The notes beneath the pieces are model-generated. The model was given only the letters and a program-made list of their open reading frames with translations. It was not told where the DNA came from and did not search any database. The translations under genes were made by a program, and so were the position numbers. 64,000 bases of DNA from contig JAVLUO010000009.1 of NCBI GenBank assembly GCA_031628995.1, positions 25,827-89,826 of the forward strand, in the 5' to 3' direction. Origin of the DNA: Bacillota bacterium LX-D. Its GTDB lineage: Bacteria > Bacillota > DUOV01 > Zhaonellaceae. This document shows positions 48,604-57,921 of the stretch, piece by piece. The first letter of the stretch is position 1, and each line of letters starts with the position of its first letter.

Positions 48604-49932
48604 TTAAGGTTGCTGTGCTAAATCTAAAAACTTAGTGTATTCTCCTAAAAAAGCTACTTCAATACTGCCTGTAGGCCCATGACGATGCTTAGCAACAATA
48701 ATTTCGGCAATTCCTTTTTTATCTGTTTCCGGGTCATAGTATTCAGGGCGATGAATAAATAAAACACAGTCGCTGTCCTGCTCAATTGAACCTGATTCCC
48801 GCAAATGACTTAAGGCCGGTTTTTTGTCATGGGTCTGTTCTACAGCTCTGCTTAACTGGGATAATGCCAGCACAGGCAAATCCAATTCACGGGCTAGTGC
48901 TTTTAAAGAACGAGATATCTCTGAAATTTCCTGTTGGCGGTTTTCAGTTCTATGGTTGGATTTCATGAGCTGCAAATAGTCTACGATAATTAATCCCAAG
49001 CCTTTTTCGGCTTTTAACCTACGAGTTTTTCCCCTGATTTCCATAACTCCAATGTTAGGAGTATCATCGATATAGATAGGGGCATCTTCCAACCTTGCCG
49101 CTGCCGCTGCTAACTTCTGCCAGTCCTCCCCCTGCAGGTAGCCAGAGCGAAGTTTTTGCTGATCCACCATAGCCTCAGCAGATAAAATACGCTGTACTAA
49201 TTGTTCTTTAGACATTTCCAAACTAAAAATAGCTACAGGTATTTTCTGCTTTATAGCCACTTTTTGAGCAATATTGAGACAGAAAGCAGTCTTCCCCATC
49301 CCAGGCCTAGCTGCACAAATAATTAAATCACTTTTATGTAAACCTGAAAGGAGCTTGTCCAAGTCCCTAAAGGTAGGAACTCCTGTGGCTTCACCTTTAT
49401 GCTCAGCTAAATATTCTAAATGCTCAATAGTAGAAAGCAGCAGTTCTTTAATTGGTGTAAAAAAATTACTCCGCCGCCGCTCGGCAATTCTTAAAATCAT
49501 GCTTTCTGCTTGATCCAAAAGCTGTTCTACATTTTCTGTTCCTTCATACCCAATTTGGGCAATTTGGGTTGCTGCATTGACAAGGGACCTTAAAAGGGAT
49601 TTCTCTGCCACAATTTGAGCATAATACCGGGCATTAGCCGCCGTAGGAACAACACTAGAAAGAAGGGATACATAAGTAACCCCACCAACCTTCTCCAGCA
49701 TGTTATTCTTGCGTAACTCATCAGTTAAAGTTACAAGATCTACGGCTTGATTTTGCTCATTCAACTCTAAAATTATTTCATAAATTATGCGATGAGAGTC
49801 CTGGTAAAAATCTTCACTTTTTAAGACTTCCATTACACTATAAATTGCTTCCTTGTCAAGAAGCATAGAACCCAAGACAGCTTGCTCTGCTTCTAAATTT
49901 TGAGGTGGAACCCGATCAATCAAAATACTCAT
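48604..49932 (-). CDS. dnaB: Replicative DNA helicase
   Basis: 442 residues. The N-terminal DnaB domain (about 8-110, PPQNLEAEQAVLGSMLLD) is followed by the RecA-like helicase: Walker A CAARPGMGKTAFCLNIA (about 212), LGLIIVDYLQLM (Walker B) and QLSRAVEQTHDKKP. It unwinds DNA ahead of the replication fork as a hexamer. It sits in the conserved cluster with lonC, rplI and yybS. ATG start overlaps no neighbour; the lonC stop is ten bases upstream. Confidence 0.97.
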   Translation of the reverse strand: MSILIDRVPPQNLEAEQAVLGSMLLDKEAIYSVMEVLKSEDFYQDSHRIIYEIILELNEQNQAVDLVTLTDELRKNNMLEKVGGVTYVSLLSSVVPTAANARYYAQIVAEKSLLRSLVNAATQIAQIGYEGTENVEQLLDQAESMILRIAERRRSNFFTPIKELLLSTIEHLEYLAEHKGEATGVPTFRDLDKLLSGLHKSDLIICAARPGMGKTAFCLNIAQKVAIKQKIPVAIFSLEMSKEQLVQRILSAEAMVDQQKLRSGYLQGEDWQKLAAAAARLEDAPIYIDDTPNIGVMEIRGKTRRLKAEKGLGLIIVDYLQLMKSNHRTENRQQEISEISRSLKALARELDLPVLALSQLSRAVEQTHDKKPALSHLRESGSIEQDSDCVLFIHRPEYYDPETDKKGIAEIIVAKHRHGPTGSIEVAFLGEYTKFLDLAQQP

Positions 49933-49941
49933 TTTCTCACC

Positions 49942-51864
49942 TTAATTCTCAGCAAAGGCCCATTTAACAGCCTCTTCAATTGTCGCCACGGGGATGACCT
50001 TAATACCTTTTAAGCCTACTGGCACATCTTTTTTATTGGCCTCAGGAATAATTACCCTAGTCATGCCGGCTTGTTTTGCTCCATAGATTTTTTCGCAAAT
50101 TCCACCTACCGGTTTAACTTTCCCTTGGATAGATATTTCCCCAGTAACGGCTACATTTTGTCTTAAAGGTTTATTTAATATAGTACTTAACAACACTAAG
50201 CAAATGGCTGTACCTGCTGATGGGCCGTCAATGTTGCCGCCGCCGACCACATTTATGTGCAAATCATAATCGTCAATTTCAATTTCCTTTATTTTTCGCA
50301 GCACACTGCCTGCGTTAAAAACAGAATCTTTGGCCATACTGCCTGCCGTATCATTAAAACGAATTTTTCCTTTCCCTTTTTCTCCTGTTTTAAAAGCAAC
50401 AGCTTCGATTTCAATGACGGAGCCTACAAAGCCAGAGACACCTAAGCCAAATATTCTTCCTACTTCCGGTTGAAGACTAGCTTTTTCCGTCACATAAGGA
50501 GTCAAGCGAGAAGCCTGTACAACTTCAAAAACATGTTCTGCAGTAATTACCAATGGATCTGAAGGCAAATCAGCTAAAGAAGCTTGATACAGTGCTACTC
50601 CATAGGCATCTGCTAAAATATTGTTAGCCTTTCTGCCTTCGATGGTATATTCACTAATAATATCAGGAACTAAAGGATCTATTTCTACTTCTAATTTTTG
50701 GGCTGCATTATTAATTATTTGTTTAATTTCCTTTGGGGTTAGGGGTTCAAAGTAAACTTCCGCACACCGGGAGCGAAGTGCAGGGTTTAATTCCCCTGGA
50801 TCCCTAGTAGTAGCTCCAATTAAAATAAAGTCTGCCGGTGCCCCTTCTTCAAAGATTTTCTTAATGTAACTAGGAACATTTGGATCGTGAGGATCATAAT
50901 AAGATGATTCAAATTCAACCTTTTTATCTTCAAGTACTTTTAGTAATTTATTCAGTAAAAGAGGGTCAACTTCTCCAATTTCGTCAATAAAGAGGATCCC
51001 CCCATGAGCATCTGTAACTAAACCTAATTTAGGCTCAGGAATACCCGTATCAGCCAAATCTCTCTTGGCACCCTGATAAATTGGATCATGGACAGAACCT
51101 AGTAAAGGATTAGTCACATCCCTAGGGTCCCAGCGCAAAGTTGCCCCGTTGACTTCGATAAAAGGAGCTTCCTTACGGAAAGAGGTTCTTTTAACACTTT
51201 TAGCCGCTTCCAGAGCCAGCCTAGCTGCAGTCGTCTTACCAACCCCTGGAGGACCATAGACAATAATATGCTGCGGAAAAGGGGAAGCTACCTTGGCCAG
51301 GAGAGCCCGCACTGCTCGTTCCTGACCCACAATTTCTTCTAATTTAGAAGGGCGCAGCACTTCCATAGCCGTTTTGGCTAACTGAATTTGATTTAACTTT
51401 TCCAATACAGCTAGTTTTTTTAAGGTTTGGGCATTTTCAGGCCCTGCATTTTCTTTTATAACCTGAAGCTTTATTTCCTGAATATATTCCTCATGACGTT
51501 CTTGCATTTTTTCAGCGATTTTAGCGTCTAATTTATCTTCCACTACACGCCGAGCCATATCGTTAGCTATTTCATCCTCTATTTCTTCTAAGATAACCGG
51601 TATTTCTTCTTGAACAGGTATTTGATCTAAAGTAGGATCTTCATAGACGATTTTTTGCAACGCCAGCACTTTGTCAGCAAGGTCCTTAGAACGTAGTAAG
51701 TCCAGAGCCTCTAATTTGCTGGCTTTTAAAACCAAACGGTCAGTCCCGTAAACATTGCACAATACCCGGAAAAGGGCTGCTACCTGTCGATCTTCTTCTT
51801 GGCTCTCAGCTGTAATGAAGCTAAAAATGTCGTTTATTTGCATATCTTGCTGTTCTTTTTCCAC
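49942..51864 (-). CDS. lonC: Lon-family ATP-dependent protease, LonC type
   Basis: 640 residues. A helical N-terminal part (about 1-170) replaces the classical Lon N-domain. The AAA+ module has Walker A VYGPPGVGKTTAA (about 205) and Walker B GGILFIDEIGEV. The C-terminal protease domain carries the catalytic Ser in GNIDGPSAGTAICL (about 550) and Lys in GGICEKIYGAKQAG (about 591). The length and position between rplI and dnaB match the clostridial LonC group, linked by name to sporulation. Function in this organism is inferred. Confidence 0.9.
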   Translation of the reverse strand: MEKEQQDMQINDIFSFITAESQEEDRQVAALFRVLCNVYGTDRLVLKASKLEALDLLRSKDLADKVLALQKIVYEDPTLDQIPVQEEIPVILEEIEDEIANDMARRVVEDKLDAKIAEKMQERHEEYIQEIKLQVIKENAGPENAQTLKKLAVLEKLNQIQLAKTAMEVLRPSKLEEIVGQERAVRALLAKVASPFPQHIIVYGPPGVGKTTAARLALEAAKSVKRTSFRKEAPFIEVNGATLRWDPRDVTNPLLGSVHDPIYQGAKRDLADTGIPEPKLGLVTDAHGGILFIDEIGEVDPLLLNKLLKVLEDKKVEFESSYYDPHDPNVPSYIKKIFEEGAPADFILIGATTRDPGELNPALRSRCAEVYFEPLTPKEIKQIINNAAQKLEVEIDPLVPDIISEYTIEGRKANNILADAYGVALYQASLADLPSDPLVITAEHVFEVVQASRLTPYVTEKASLQPEVGRIFGLGVSGFVGSVIEIEAVAFKTGEKGKGKIRFNDTAGSMAKDSVFNAGSVLRKIKEIEIDDYDLHINVVGGGNIDGPSAGTAICLVLLSTILNKPLRQNVAVTGEISIQGKVKPVGGICEKIYGAKQAGMTRVIIPEANKKDVPVGLKGIKVIPVATIEEAVKWAFAEN

Positions 51865-51895
51865 TTCTTAGACCTTCCTTTGCAATATGTGCTTG

Positions 51896-52342
51896 TTATT
51901 CCCCGGAGACTTGGACAGTAATTTTAGCACTCACTTGGGGATGAATACGTACCGTAATCGGGTAAGAACCTAAGGCTTTAATGGCTTCTTTTAAGTCAAT
52001 TTTTCGCTTATCGACAGCAAGATTAAAATCCTTTTCTAAAAGCTCAGCAATTTCTTTGCTAGTCACAGAGCCAAAAAGTTTACCGTTCTCTCCCACTTTG
52101 CCGCTTATTTTCAGTATTTTGCCCTCAATTTTTTTTGCTGTTTCCTTAGCCTTTAAGATTTCCTGTTCTTTAAGTTGTAACTGTTTTTTCTTTGCTAGCT
52201 CTAATTCCTTCAGATTGCCGGCTGTTGCCTCTTTGGCTAACTTTTTGGGGAATAAATAGTTGCGGGCATATCCATCAGAAACATCAACAACGTCTCCTTT
52301 TGCCCCTAAACTCTTAACTTCTTTATTTAGAATAACTTTCAT
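51896..52342 (-). CDS. rplI: 50S ribosomal protein L9
   Basis: 148 residues. The N-terminal [20 protein letters not shown] and [13 protein letters not shown] bind 23S rRNA. A long central helix and a C-terminal globular domain ([20 protein letters not shown]) follow, as in all L9 proteins. The ATG at 52342 fits the universal start. Eleven extra codons upstream are not part of the protein. Confidence 0.97.
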   Translation of the reverse strand: MKVILNKEVKSLGAKGDVVDVSDGYARNYLFPKKLAKEATAGNLKELELAKKKQLQLKEQEILKAKETAKKIEGKILKISGKVGENGKLFGSVTSKEIAELLEKDFNLAVDKRKIDLKEAIKALGSYPITVRIHPQVSAKITVQVSGE

Positions 52343-52454
52343 TTGCCATACCCCCAAACAATAAATTTCGTGCAAATTATTATGTAGCTAAAAATATATT
52401 AGTACTTCTGAAGCAAAAAAGATAGACCCTACAATCTGGCTAAATTGGTGCTTC

Positions 52455-53426
52455 CTAGCTTTTGCTTTTCCCCAATCGTCGATAGTCAAGAACAGTATCA
52501 AACATGCCTAGCAAAATTAAAAAGGAAATAGATACAGGTAAATTAAATACGGCTAACAAAATAAGCCCTAGTTTAATCAAAAGTAAATCAATTTTTTGAA
52601 AATAATATTTGACAACAGCTATACCTATAAAGGTGAATATTGGAAAATAGAAAATAACAATATTTTGCCCTACTGTTTTTAGTGGAGGCCAACCTAAGTA
52701 GTCTGTAAATAACCATGCCCCCAAGCCTAGAATAAATGGCCAGATAAAATACCAAGGCAACTTCCATTGAGAAAAGGGTGCTGCCTTTGGAATAGGAATA
52801 CGTAATTTTTGCAGTATTTTCCGGCTAAGGAGCAAGCTTAATAAGGCATTTGCCAAAGAGCTTAATAACATATAAGCAGGAATTACTGCCTGGATAAAGG
52901 TAACCATTTGAGTAACCATTTGGCGTAATTCAGCTTCGGAGATGCCTTTTTGACTAAATTTTTCTAAAACGCCCATTTGCCGATACATCTGGAGACTTGA
53001 ATTAACAACTCCTTGTAAATCAAATTGAAGGGGTGAAAAACCTGCTAAAGCAAAGAACAATCCCAGGGCCCCAATAGTTCCTCCAATAGCAGCCATGCTG
53101 CCATAAAATAATGTTTTTCCAAAGGACCAATGGTTTCTTAAAGCATACCCATAGACTAAGGCTGCTCCACCATATTGTAAAACTATAATTAAGGCCCTAT
53201 AAGGAGTGGCAAAGATACTTAGTAAAAGAGCAGTTACCAGCATTCCAAGCAGGCCTGTGCGCATATCCTGCCTAATGCAAAGAATGATAATAGGAATAGT
53301 CCAAAGGAAATTAGTTATAATGCCCAAAAGAGGAATATATAGACCAAGTAAAGCTATGAGAACTGCAACTGCCGCTAATAGCGCCCCTTCAGCCAAAGAT
53401 GAGGGTTTAAGGTATTCTCCCTTCAT
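52455..53426 (-). CDS. YybS-like DUF2232 membrane protein
   Basis: 323 residues with about eight hydrophobic helices (AALAVLIALLGLYIPLLGI-like start, WYFIWPFILGLGAWLFTDYL near the middle of the second half). DUF2232/YybS proteins resemble S components of ECF transporters but their substrate is unknown. The position between rpsR and rplI is conserved in Bacillota, which supports the call. It follows a terminator after rpsR. Confidence 0.82.
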   Translation of the reverse strand: MKGEYLKPSSLAEGALLAAVAVLIALLGLYIPLLGIITNFLWTIPIIILCIRQDMRTGLLGMLVTALLLSIFATPYRALIIVLQYGGAALVYGYALRNHWSFGKTLFYGSMAAIGGTIGALGLFFALAGFSPLQFDLQGVVNSSLQMYRQMGVLEKFSQKGISEAELRQMVTQMVTFIQAVIPAYMLLSSLANALLSLLLSRKILQKLRIPIPKAAPFSQWKLPWYFIWPFILGLGAWLFTDYLGWPPLKTVGQNIVIFYFPIFTFIGIAVVKYYFQKIDLLLIKLGLILLAVFNLPVSISFLILLGMFDTVLDYRRLGKSKS

Positions 53427-53453
53427 TTCTTACACCTTTCCTTTATTTAAAAA

Positions 53454-53482
53454 GTAGGAGGGAGCAGTGCTCCCTCCTTACT
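53454..53482 (-). terminator. Terminator after rpsR
   Basis: GGAGGGAGCA pairs with TGCTCCCTCC, followed on the minus strand by a TACTTTTTAAA run. Confidence 0.85.
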
Positions 53483-53492
53483 ACCTTCTTGC

Positions 53493-53723
53493 TTATTCCG
53501 CTGTTGTAAAAGGCAACAAAGCAATATGCCTAGCCCTTTTAATAGCTGTTGTTAGCTGCCTTTGATGTCCGGCACAATTACCTGTAATTCTTCTAGGTAG
53601 TATTTTCCCACGTTCAGTCACATACTTTTTAAGCTTATGAACATCTTTGTAATCAATACCTTCGACTTTATCTACACAGAAACTACATACGCGTTTCCGG
53701 GAACGACGACGTTCACGTTTCAT
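53493..53723 (-). CDS. rpsR: 30S ribosomal protein S18
   Basis: 76 residues, basic. [18 protein letters not shown] contains a CxxC pair, and [20 protein letters not shown] contains a further Cys and His, so this looks like the zinc-binding (C+) form of S18. It is the third gene of the rpsF-ssb-rpsR operon. Confidence 0.97.
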   Translation of the reverse strand: MKRERRRSRKRVCSFCVDKVEGIDYKDVHKLKKYVTERGKILPRRITGNCAGHQRQLTTAIKRARHIALLPFTTAE

Positions 53724-53741
53724 TTTATCCCCTCCTATACA

Positions 53742-54152
53742 TTAAAATGGAAGATCATCTCCGGGAAGGTCAAAATCGGTAGAAAGGTTTGGCTCATTTC
53801 CAAAGTTTGTCCCACCGCTTTTATTTCCTTCCTTAGGCCAATCCAGGAACCTGACATTTTCAGCAACTACTTCTGATACTTGCCTTTTTTGCCCATCAGC
53901 TGCATCATAAGACCTGACTTGCAGTCTGCCTTCCACAGCAACTAAACGGCCCTTACCTAAGTTGTTAGCGCAAACCTCAGCTAGCTTTTGCCACACAACA
54001 ATGCGAATAAAATCAGCTTCGCGTTGTCCTTGCTGATTAGCATACTGTCTGTCTACGGCTAAGGTAAAAGTAGCCACTGCTACTCCATTAGCTGTATAGC
54101 GCAGTTCTGGGTCCCTAGTCAAGCGCCCGATTAATATAACCTTATTCAGCAA
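53742..54152 (-). CDS. ssb: Single-stranded DNA-binding protein
   Basis: 136 residues. The OB-fold (about 1-105) opens NKVILIGRLTRDPELRYT and contains FIRIVVWQKLAEVCANNL. A short flexible tail ends FDLPGDDLPF, the acidic tip that recruits repair and replication proteins. A TTG at 54152, eight bases after AAAGGGG, is the best start. It lies between rpsF and rpsR as in most Bacillota. Confidence 0.96.
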   Translation of the reverse strand: MLNKVILIGRLTRDPELRYTANGVAVATFTLAVDRQYANQQGQREADFIRIVVWQKLAEVCANNLGKGRLVAVEGRLQVRSYDAADGQKRQVSEVVAENVRFLDWPKEGNKSGGTNFGNEPNLSTDFDLPGDDLPF

Positions 54153-54166
54153 GGTTAACACCCCTT

Positions 54167-54466
54167 TTAGCTGGCTTTTTCTTCATCTAAGCGAACGACT
54201 AAGTAACGCAGCATCTCATCAGTGATTTTGAAAATACGCTCTAGTTCTTGTGCTGCTGCTGGCTCACTTTTGAAGTTCATCAGCACATAAAAACCATCAT
54301 GGTATTTATCCACCTCATAAGCAAGTCTGCGTTTACCCCATTGGTCAACCTTAGTAACTTCTCCACCGTTGCCTTCAACGATTTGTTTAAATCTCTCAAC
54401 TAAAGCTGCTGTTTGTTCTTCTTCTACGTCAGGTTTAATAATGTATAGGGTTTCATAATTACGCAC
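54167..54466 (-). CDS. rpsF: 30S ribosomal protein S6
   Basis: 99 residues: MRNYETLYIIKPDVEEEQ at the start and KVDQWGKRRLAYEVDKYHDG in the middle are universal S6 marks. GTG start after GGGAGGTG. S6 pairs with S18 on the 30S platform. The leader upstream may carry the S6:S18 autoregulatory RNA. Confidence 0.97.
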   Translation of the reverse strand: MRNYETLYIIKPDVEEEQTAALVERFKQIVEGNGGEVTKVDQWGKRRLAYEVDKYHDGFYVLMNFKSEPAAAQELERIFKITDEMLRYLVVRLDEEKAS

Positions 54467-54474
54467 GACACTTC

Positions 54475-54540
54475 ACCTCCCTTCGGACTTAAGGCCCCCT
54501 ACGGAGCAGGGATCAGCAGTTATGCAACTGCTAGTTTATT
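54475..54540 (-). promoter_or_regulatory. Candidate S6:S18 ribosomal protein leader
   Basis: On the minus strand, AGCAGTT/AACTGCT forms one hairpin. It is followed by GATCCCTGCTCCGTAGGGGG, where CCCT pairs with AGGGG around a CCG-containing loop, then the ribosome binding site. A loop with CCG is the hallmark of S6:S18-binding leaders. The match is by eye. Confidence 0.5.
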
Positions 54541-54569
54541 ATTATAACATTAGAAATTGTTAAATACAA

Positions 54570-54755
54570 CTATTCCTGAGGAATCAATACTTTTTTCACT
54601 CTTTTTTCAAAATCTGTTCTAGAAAGCATGACTAAACGCCCGCATTTTAAACATTTAATTTTGAAATCCATACCCACCCGAGTTATCTGCCATTGATTGC
54701 TTCCGCAAGGGTGTGGTTTACGCATTTCAACTATATCTCCTAGGTTAAACTGCAT
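54570..54755 (-). CDS. DUF951 small protein
   Basis: 61 residues. The family pattern is complete: FNLGDIVEMRKPHPCGSNQW, then ITRVGMDFKIKCLKCGRLVM. Cys in HPCGS and the CLKCGR pair suggest metal binding and a nucleic-acid role, but the function is unknown. It sits directly after the MscS gene (one-base gap) and ahead of rpsF, a conserved arrangement in Bacillota. Confidence 0.9.
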   Translation of the reverse strand: MQFNLGDIVEMRKPHPCGSNQWQITRVGMDFKIKCLKCGRLVMLSRTDFEKRVKKVLIPQE

Positions 54756-54756
54756 T

Positions 54757-55878
54757 TTACCCCCTCAGCTCCTCTGACTGTTGAGTTTGATTTAAATTTT
54801 CATTTGCAGGGTTAGTTATAATTACTCTCTTAGGGTAAGGTATCTCAATTCCGTGAGCATCTAAAGCTTGTTTTAACTTCTTACGCAATACTCTTTCCGC
54901 TTCCCACTGTTCTCCTGCTAAAGTCCGGGCAGTTACTCTAATTACAACATCAAAATCCCGCAGTTCGGTAACTCCTTGGACAACAGGGACTTCGATTAAA
55001 GAAGGTATTTCCTCAGCAGCTTCCTGGCAAGCTTGGCGTAAAACTTCTAAAGCGTAGTCTAAATCCACTTCATAAGAAATACCTAAATTAACTACAGCTA
55101 ACATTTGCCCGCGGTTAAAATTTGTTACTTTGGTAATCTCTCCATTTGGAATAATATGCAGCTGTCCTGTCCATTCCCTAATTTTAGTAGTCCTTAGTCC
55201 TAGCTCTTCGACAGTGCCCGTTACCCCCGCTGTTGTAATATATTCCCCAACTGTAAATTGATCTTCAAAAATTATAAAAAAACCTGTAATTACATCCTTA
55301 ACTAAGCTTTGGGCACCAAAGCCTACAGCTAAACCTACAATTCCAGCTCCAGCAAGTATAGAACCAGTCTTTACATTAAACACTTCTAGAATCATCATGG
55401 CTGCAATAAAATAAATGGTATATTTTAAAATACTGCGCAGTAAAGCTCTCAGAGTTCCAGCCCGGCGATGAAGGCTAAAGACTGTTCCATTTTCCTGCTC
55501 TAGGAATAAATGGTCTACTACAGCCCAGCCTAGTTTTAAGATTAAGCGGCTGGCCACTAAAATTAAGATAACTCTCAGTATTTTAAAGCTGTATTGTTCT
55601 AAATCTTCAGCTTCAACAAAACCGATATTTAATAATTCCAGGCCAATAATACCGCCTACAATGTACCCTGAGTAAATTAAAAATTTTTTAATTGTATTTT
55701 CTAAATTAGACACTAAAGTCTCATCAGCAGTAGTATTTTGGGCCCGATAAATTTTAAAGAAATGTCCCACTATTAAATTAACTACTTGGATTCCCAAGCG
55801 TATTAAAACAATTATGCCTACTGCCTCCAAAAGATTCAAACCTACCTGATAACTGAACAAGGACTGCATTACCGGCAT
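54757..55878 (-). CDS. Small-conductance mechanosensitive channel (MscS family)
   Basis: About 373 residues. Several N-terminal membrane segments lead to the pore helix region GSILAGAGIVGLAVGFGAQS, followed by the beta domain (QFTVGEYITTAGVTGTVEEL) and a C-terminal mixed domain ending in a polar tail. It opens under membrane tension to release solutes. The length is above E. coli MscS (286) because of extra N-terminal helices, similar to YkuT/YhdY-type channels. The start is chosen at the third codon, six bases after GGAGG. Confidence 0.92.
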   Translation of the reverse strand: MPVMQSLFSYQVGLNLLEAVGIIVLIRLGIQVVNLIVGHFFKIYRAQNTTADETLVSNLENTIKKFLIYSGYIVGGIIGLELLNIGFVEAEDLEQYSFKILRVILILVASRLILKLGWAVVDHLFLEQENGTVFSLHRRAGTLRALLRSILKYTIYFIAAMMILEVFNVKTGSILAGAGIVGLAVGFGAQSLVKDVITGFFIIFEDQFTVGEYITTAGVTGTVEELGLRTTKIREWTGQLHIIPNGEITKVTNFNRGQMLAVVNLGISYEVDLDYALEVLRQACQEAAEEIPSLIEVPVVQGVTELRDFDVVIRVTARTLAGEQWEAERVLRKKLKQALDAHGIEIPYPKRVIITNPANENLNQTQQSEELRG

Positions 55879-55892
55879 AAACATCCTCCATT

Positions 55893-56993
55893 TTAATTTA
55901 ATAAACTTTCCTCATAGATAGTATAAAGATCTTCAACTGTAGCTGGATAAGGATGGTTACGTAATTTTTCCAAGTTATTAGCTGCGTTTTGCAGATATAG
56001 TTGTAAGTCTGCTTCTGTAAAATGTTCTTCAGAGCCTACGCTAAGTATTTCTTTTAAAAAGCTGCCTAGCTCTGACAAATTTACAAATCCTAACTTTTCT
56101 AAAATTATCTTAACCCTCTTTTGATCTTGGTGAAATGCCAAAAAGGACTGCAATAATAGGCCATTAGCCTTGCCATGGGCTATACCTTTTTCCAGAGTCA
56201 ATTGGTAGCCAAGGAAATGGGGTATAGAAGTTCTAGCTATGGCAATGACCATTCCCGCTAAATTAGAAGCAAGAAGCAGTTTTTCCCGTACTTCCTGCTG
56301 GAATTTACGTTCCTGTATAAATTGTAGGCATTCAGCAAAAATAGCCAATCCCTTTTCGGCTAAAGCATCGCTGTAGGGATTAGTGTTTCTAGTTAAATAT
56401 CCTTCAATTAAATGGGACAGAGCATCAATAGCTGTATTAACTGCCACTTGTGGAGGCACTGAGGCTGTGTAATTAGCATCTAAAAAACAAACCTCTGGAA
56501 AAAGATTAGTTGGTAAAGTTCTTTTCCTTCTGCTTTTCCAATCTGTAATTACAGCATAAGGAGTTATTTCTGACCCTGTTCCGGCAGTAGTAGGTATGGC
56601 CGCCACAGGAAAATAGTCTAGTCCACTCTGGGTAAATAAAGTTTCTTCGGAACACTTACTGGCTGCCATTATACTAATAGCTTTGGCAGCATCTAAAGGG
56701 GAACCTCCTCCTATACCTACTACAAAATCTATTTCCTTTTTCTGAGCAATTTTAGCCCCTTGGATAACTGTTTCCATAGAAGGGTTTTCCTCAACATCAC
56801 TAAAAATAGCATAGCTAATTTGCTGCTTTGCTAAAATATTTTCTACATCAGCTAAAGCACCGCTTTTTTGGGCAGAACTATGGCCTGTCACCAATAAAGC
56901 CCGAGTTCCTAAATTAGTTAAAAAATCTGATTTCTGAAGAATTATATTATTTCCAGCAAAAACTTTAGTAGGAATAGCATAACTTAGTTCCAT
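55893..56993 (-). CDS. Iron-containing alcohol dehydrogenase
   Basis: 366 residues of the type III (metal-dependent) alcohol dehydrogenase family. The NAD-binding part has FVVGIGGGSPLDAAKAIS, with TTAGTGSEITPYAVI. Metal ligands are expected in DALSHLIEGYL (Asp and His), IPHFLGYQL and GIAHGKANG. The physiological substrate is not clear. The ATG at 56993 lies just after the HEAT-repeat stop and follows GGAGG by about twelve bases. Confidence 0.92.
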   Translation of the reverse strand: MELSYAIPTKVFAGNNIILQKSDFLTNLGTRALLVTGHSSAQKSGALADVENILAKQQISYAIFSDVEENPSMETVIQGAKIAQKKEIDFVVGIGGGSPLDAAKAISIMAASKCSEETLFTQSGLDYFPVAAIPTTAGTGSEITPYAVITDWKSRRKRTLPTNLFPEVCFLDANYTASVPPQVAVNTAIDALSHLIEGYLTRNTNPYSDALAEKGLAIFAECLQFIQERKFQQEVREKLLLASNLAGMVIAIARTSIPHFLGYQLTLEKGIAHGKANGLLLQSFLAFHQDQKRVKIILEKLGFVNLSELGSFLKEILSVGSEEHFTEADLQLYLQNAANNLEKLRNHPYPATVEDLYTIYEESLLN

Positions 56994-56997
56994 CTTT

Positions 56998-57912
56998 TTA
57001 CTTGTCCTCCTTAACATAAGCCTGATTTGCAGCAGCAATTTCTTCTAAAGCTTCTTCCGCACTAGTCTTCAGGTGCCAATCTTCAGCAGAGGATAGCTTT
57101 TGTAAATAAGGAACGGCTTCCTTATATTTTAACTTGCCGAGGCCCCGGGCGGCAGCAGCCTGGACTTTCCAATGGCTATCCTTTAAAGCCCTCAGCAGCA
57201 TAGGCCCTGCTTCGGGAAAATGGCTTAAACCAGTTACCGCTTGGGCTCGCACATCTCCCTCTGGGTCAGTAAGGCAGCTTTCCAAACCTGGCAAAGAGTT
57301 TTTATCTTTAAGCTCCCCAAGGAGCTCTAAAATCTGAATCTTCCCTCGGCTATCGGCCTGAGGCAGTGCTTTTAAGATGTACGGAACTGCCTCTGAGCCA
57401 AAAGCTGTTAAGATTTCCCCACTTCGAGCAGGCAAAATACGGCTTGGAAACAATAAAGCATCTACGGCATAAGGCACAGCCTCAATAAGACCTAACCTAA
57501 CTATAGTCTGGCAAGCTAAAAAACTAATCCGTTCTTCCCGGTTGGTTAATAGTTCAAACAAAAGAGGCAGGCTTTTTTCCGAACCAATTAGGGCTAATAC
57601 CTCTAAAGCCAGGTCTCTTTTGGCATTTCGTTCTCCTAAGGCACCTAGATAAATGCCTTCTAGCCCTAGCTCATGGCAGGCTGTTTTTAGATTTGGCCAA
57701 ATCTCCTTTGAAGAAGGGAAATGAGCAGTTAGCCACGCTGCTATTTCCCAAGGGTCACGGTTTTCTAGAACCTTCCTGGCTTCTGCTACTGAGGAATTTT
57801 CTTTCGGCCAGCTTAATTTTTCCCTTTCTTGGCTATTCTTTTTTTTCCGCCTCAGTCCAAAGCCCACGGTCAGCAATGTCACGATGGCTAAAAGTAAAAT
57901 CAAGTATTTCAT
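56998..57912 (-). CDS. HEAT-repeat protein with N-terminal membrane anchor
   Basis: 304 residues. One hydrophobic N-terminal helix (YLILLLAIVTLLTVGFGLR) is followed by a basic stretch and about six HEAT/PBS-lyase-like repeats (for example DPEGDVRAQAVTGLSHFPEA and DSHWKVQAAAARGLGKLKYK). Such solenoids act as scaffolds; no catalytic site is visible. It is located between yedF and the alcohol dehydrogenase in one minus-strand run. Confidence 0.85.
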   Translation of the reverse strand: MKYLILLLAIVTLLTVGFGLRRKKKNSQEREKLSWPKENSSVAEARKVLENRDPWEIAAWLTAHFPSSKEIWPNLKTACHELGLEGIYLGALGERNAKRDLALEVLALIGSEKSLPLLFELLTNREERISFLACQTIVRLGLIEAVPYAVDALLFPSRILPARSGEILTAFGSEAVPYILKALPQADSRGKIQILELLGELKDKNSLPGLESCLTDPEGDVRAQAVTGLSHFPEAGPMLLRALKDSHWKVQAAAARGLGKLKYKEAVPYLQKLSSAEDWHLKTSAEEALEEIAAANQAYVKEDK

Positions 57913-57921
57913 TTTTCACCT

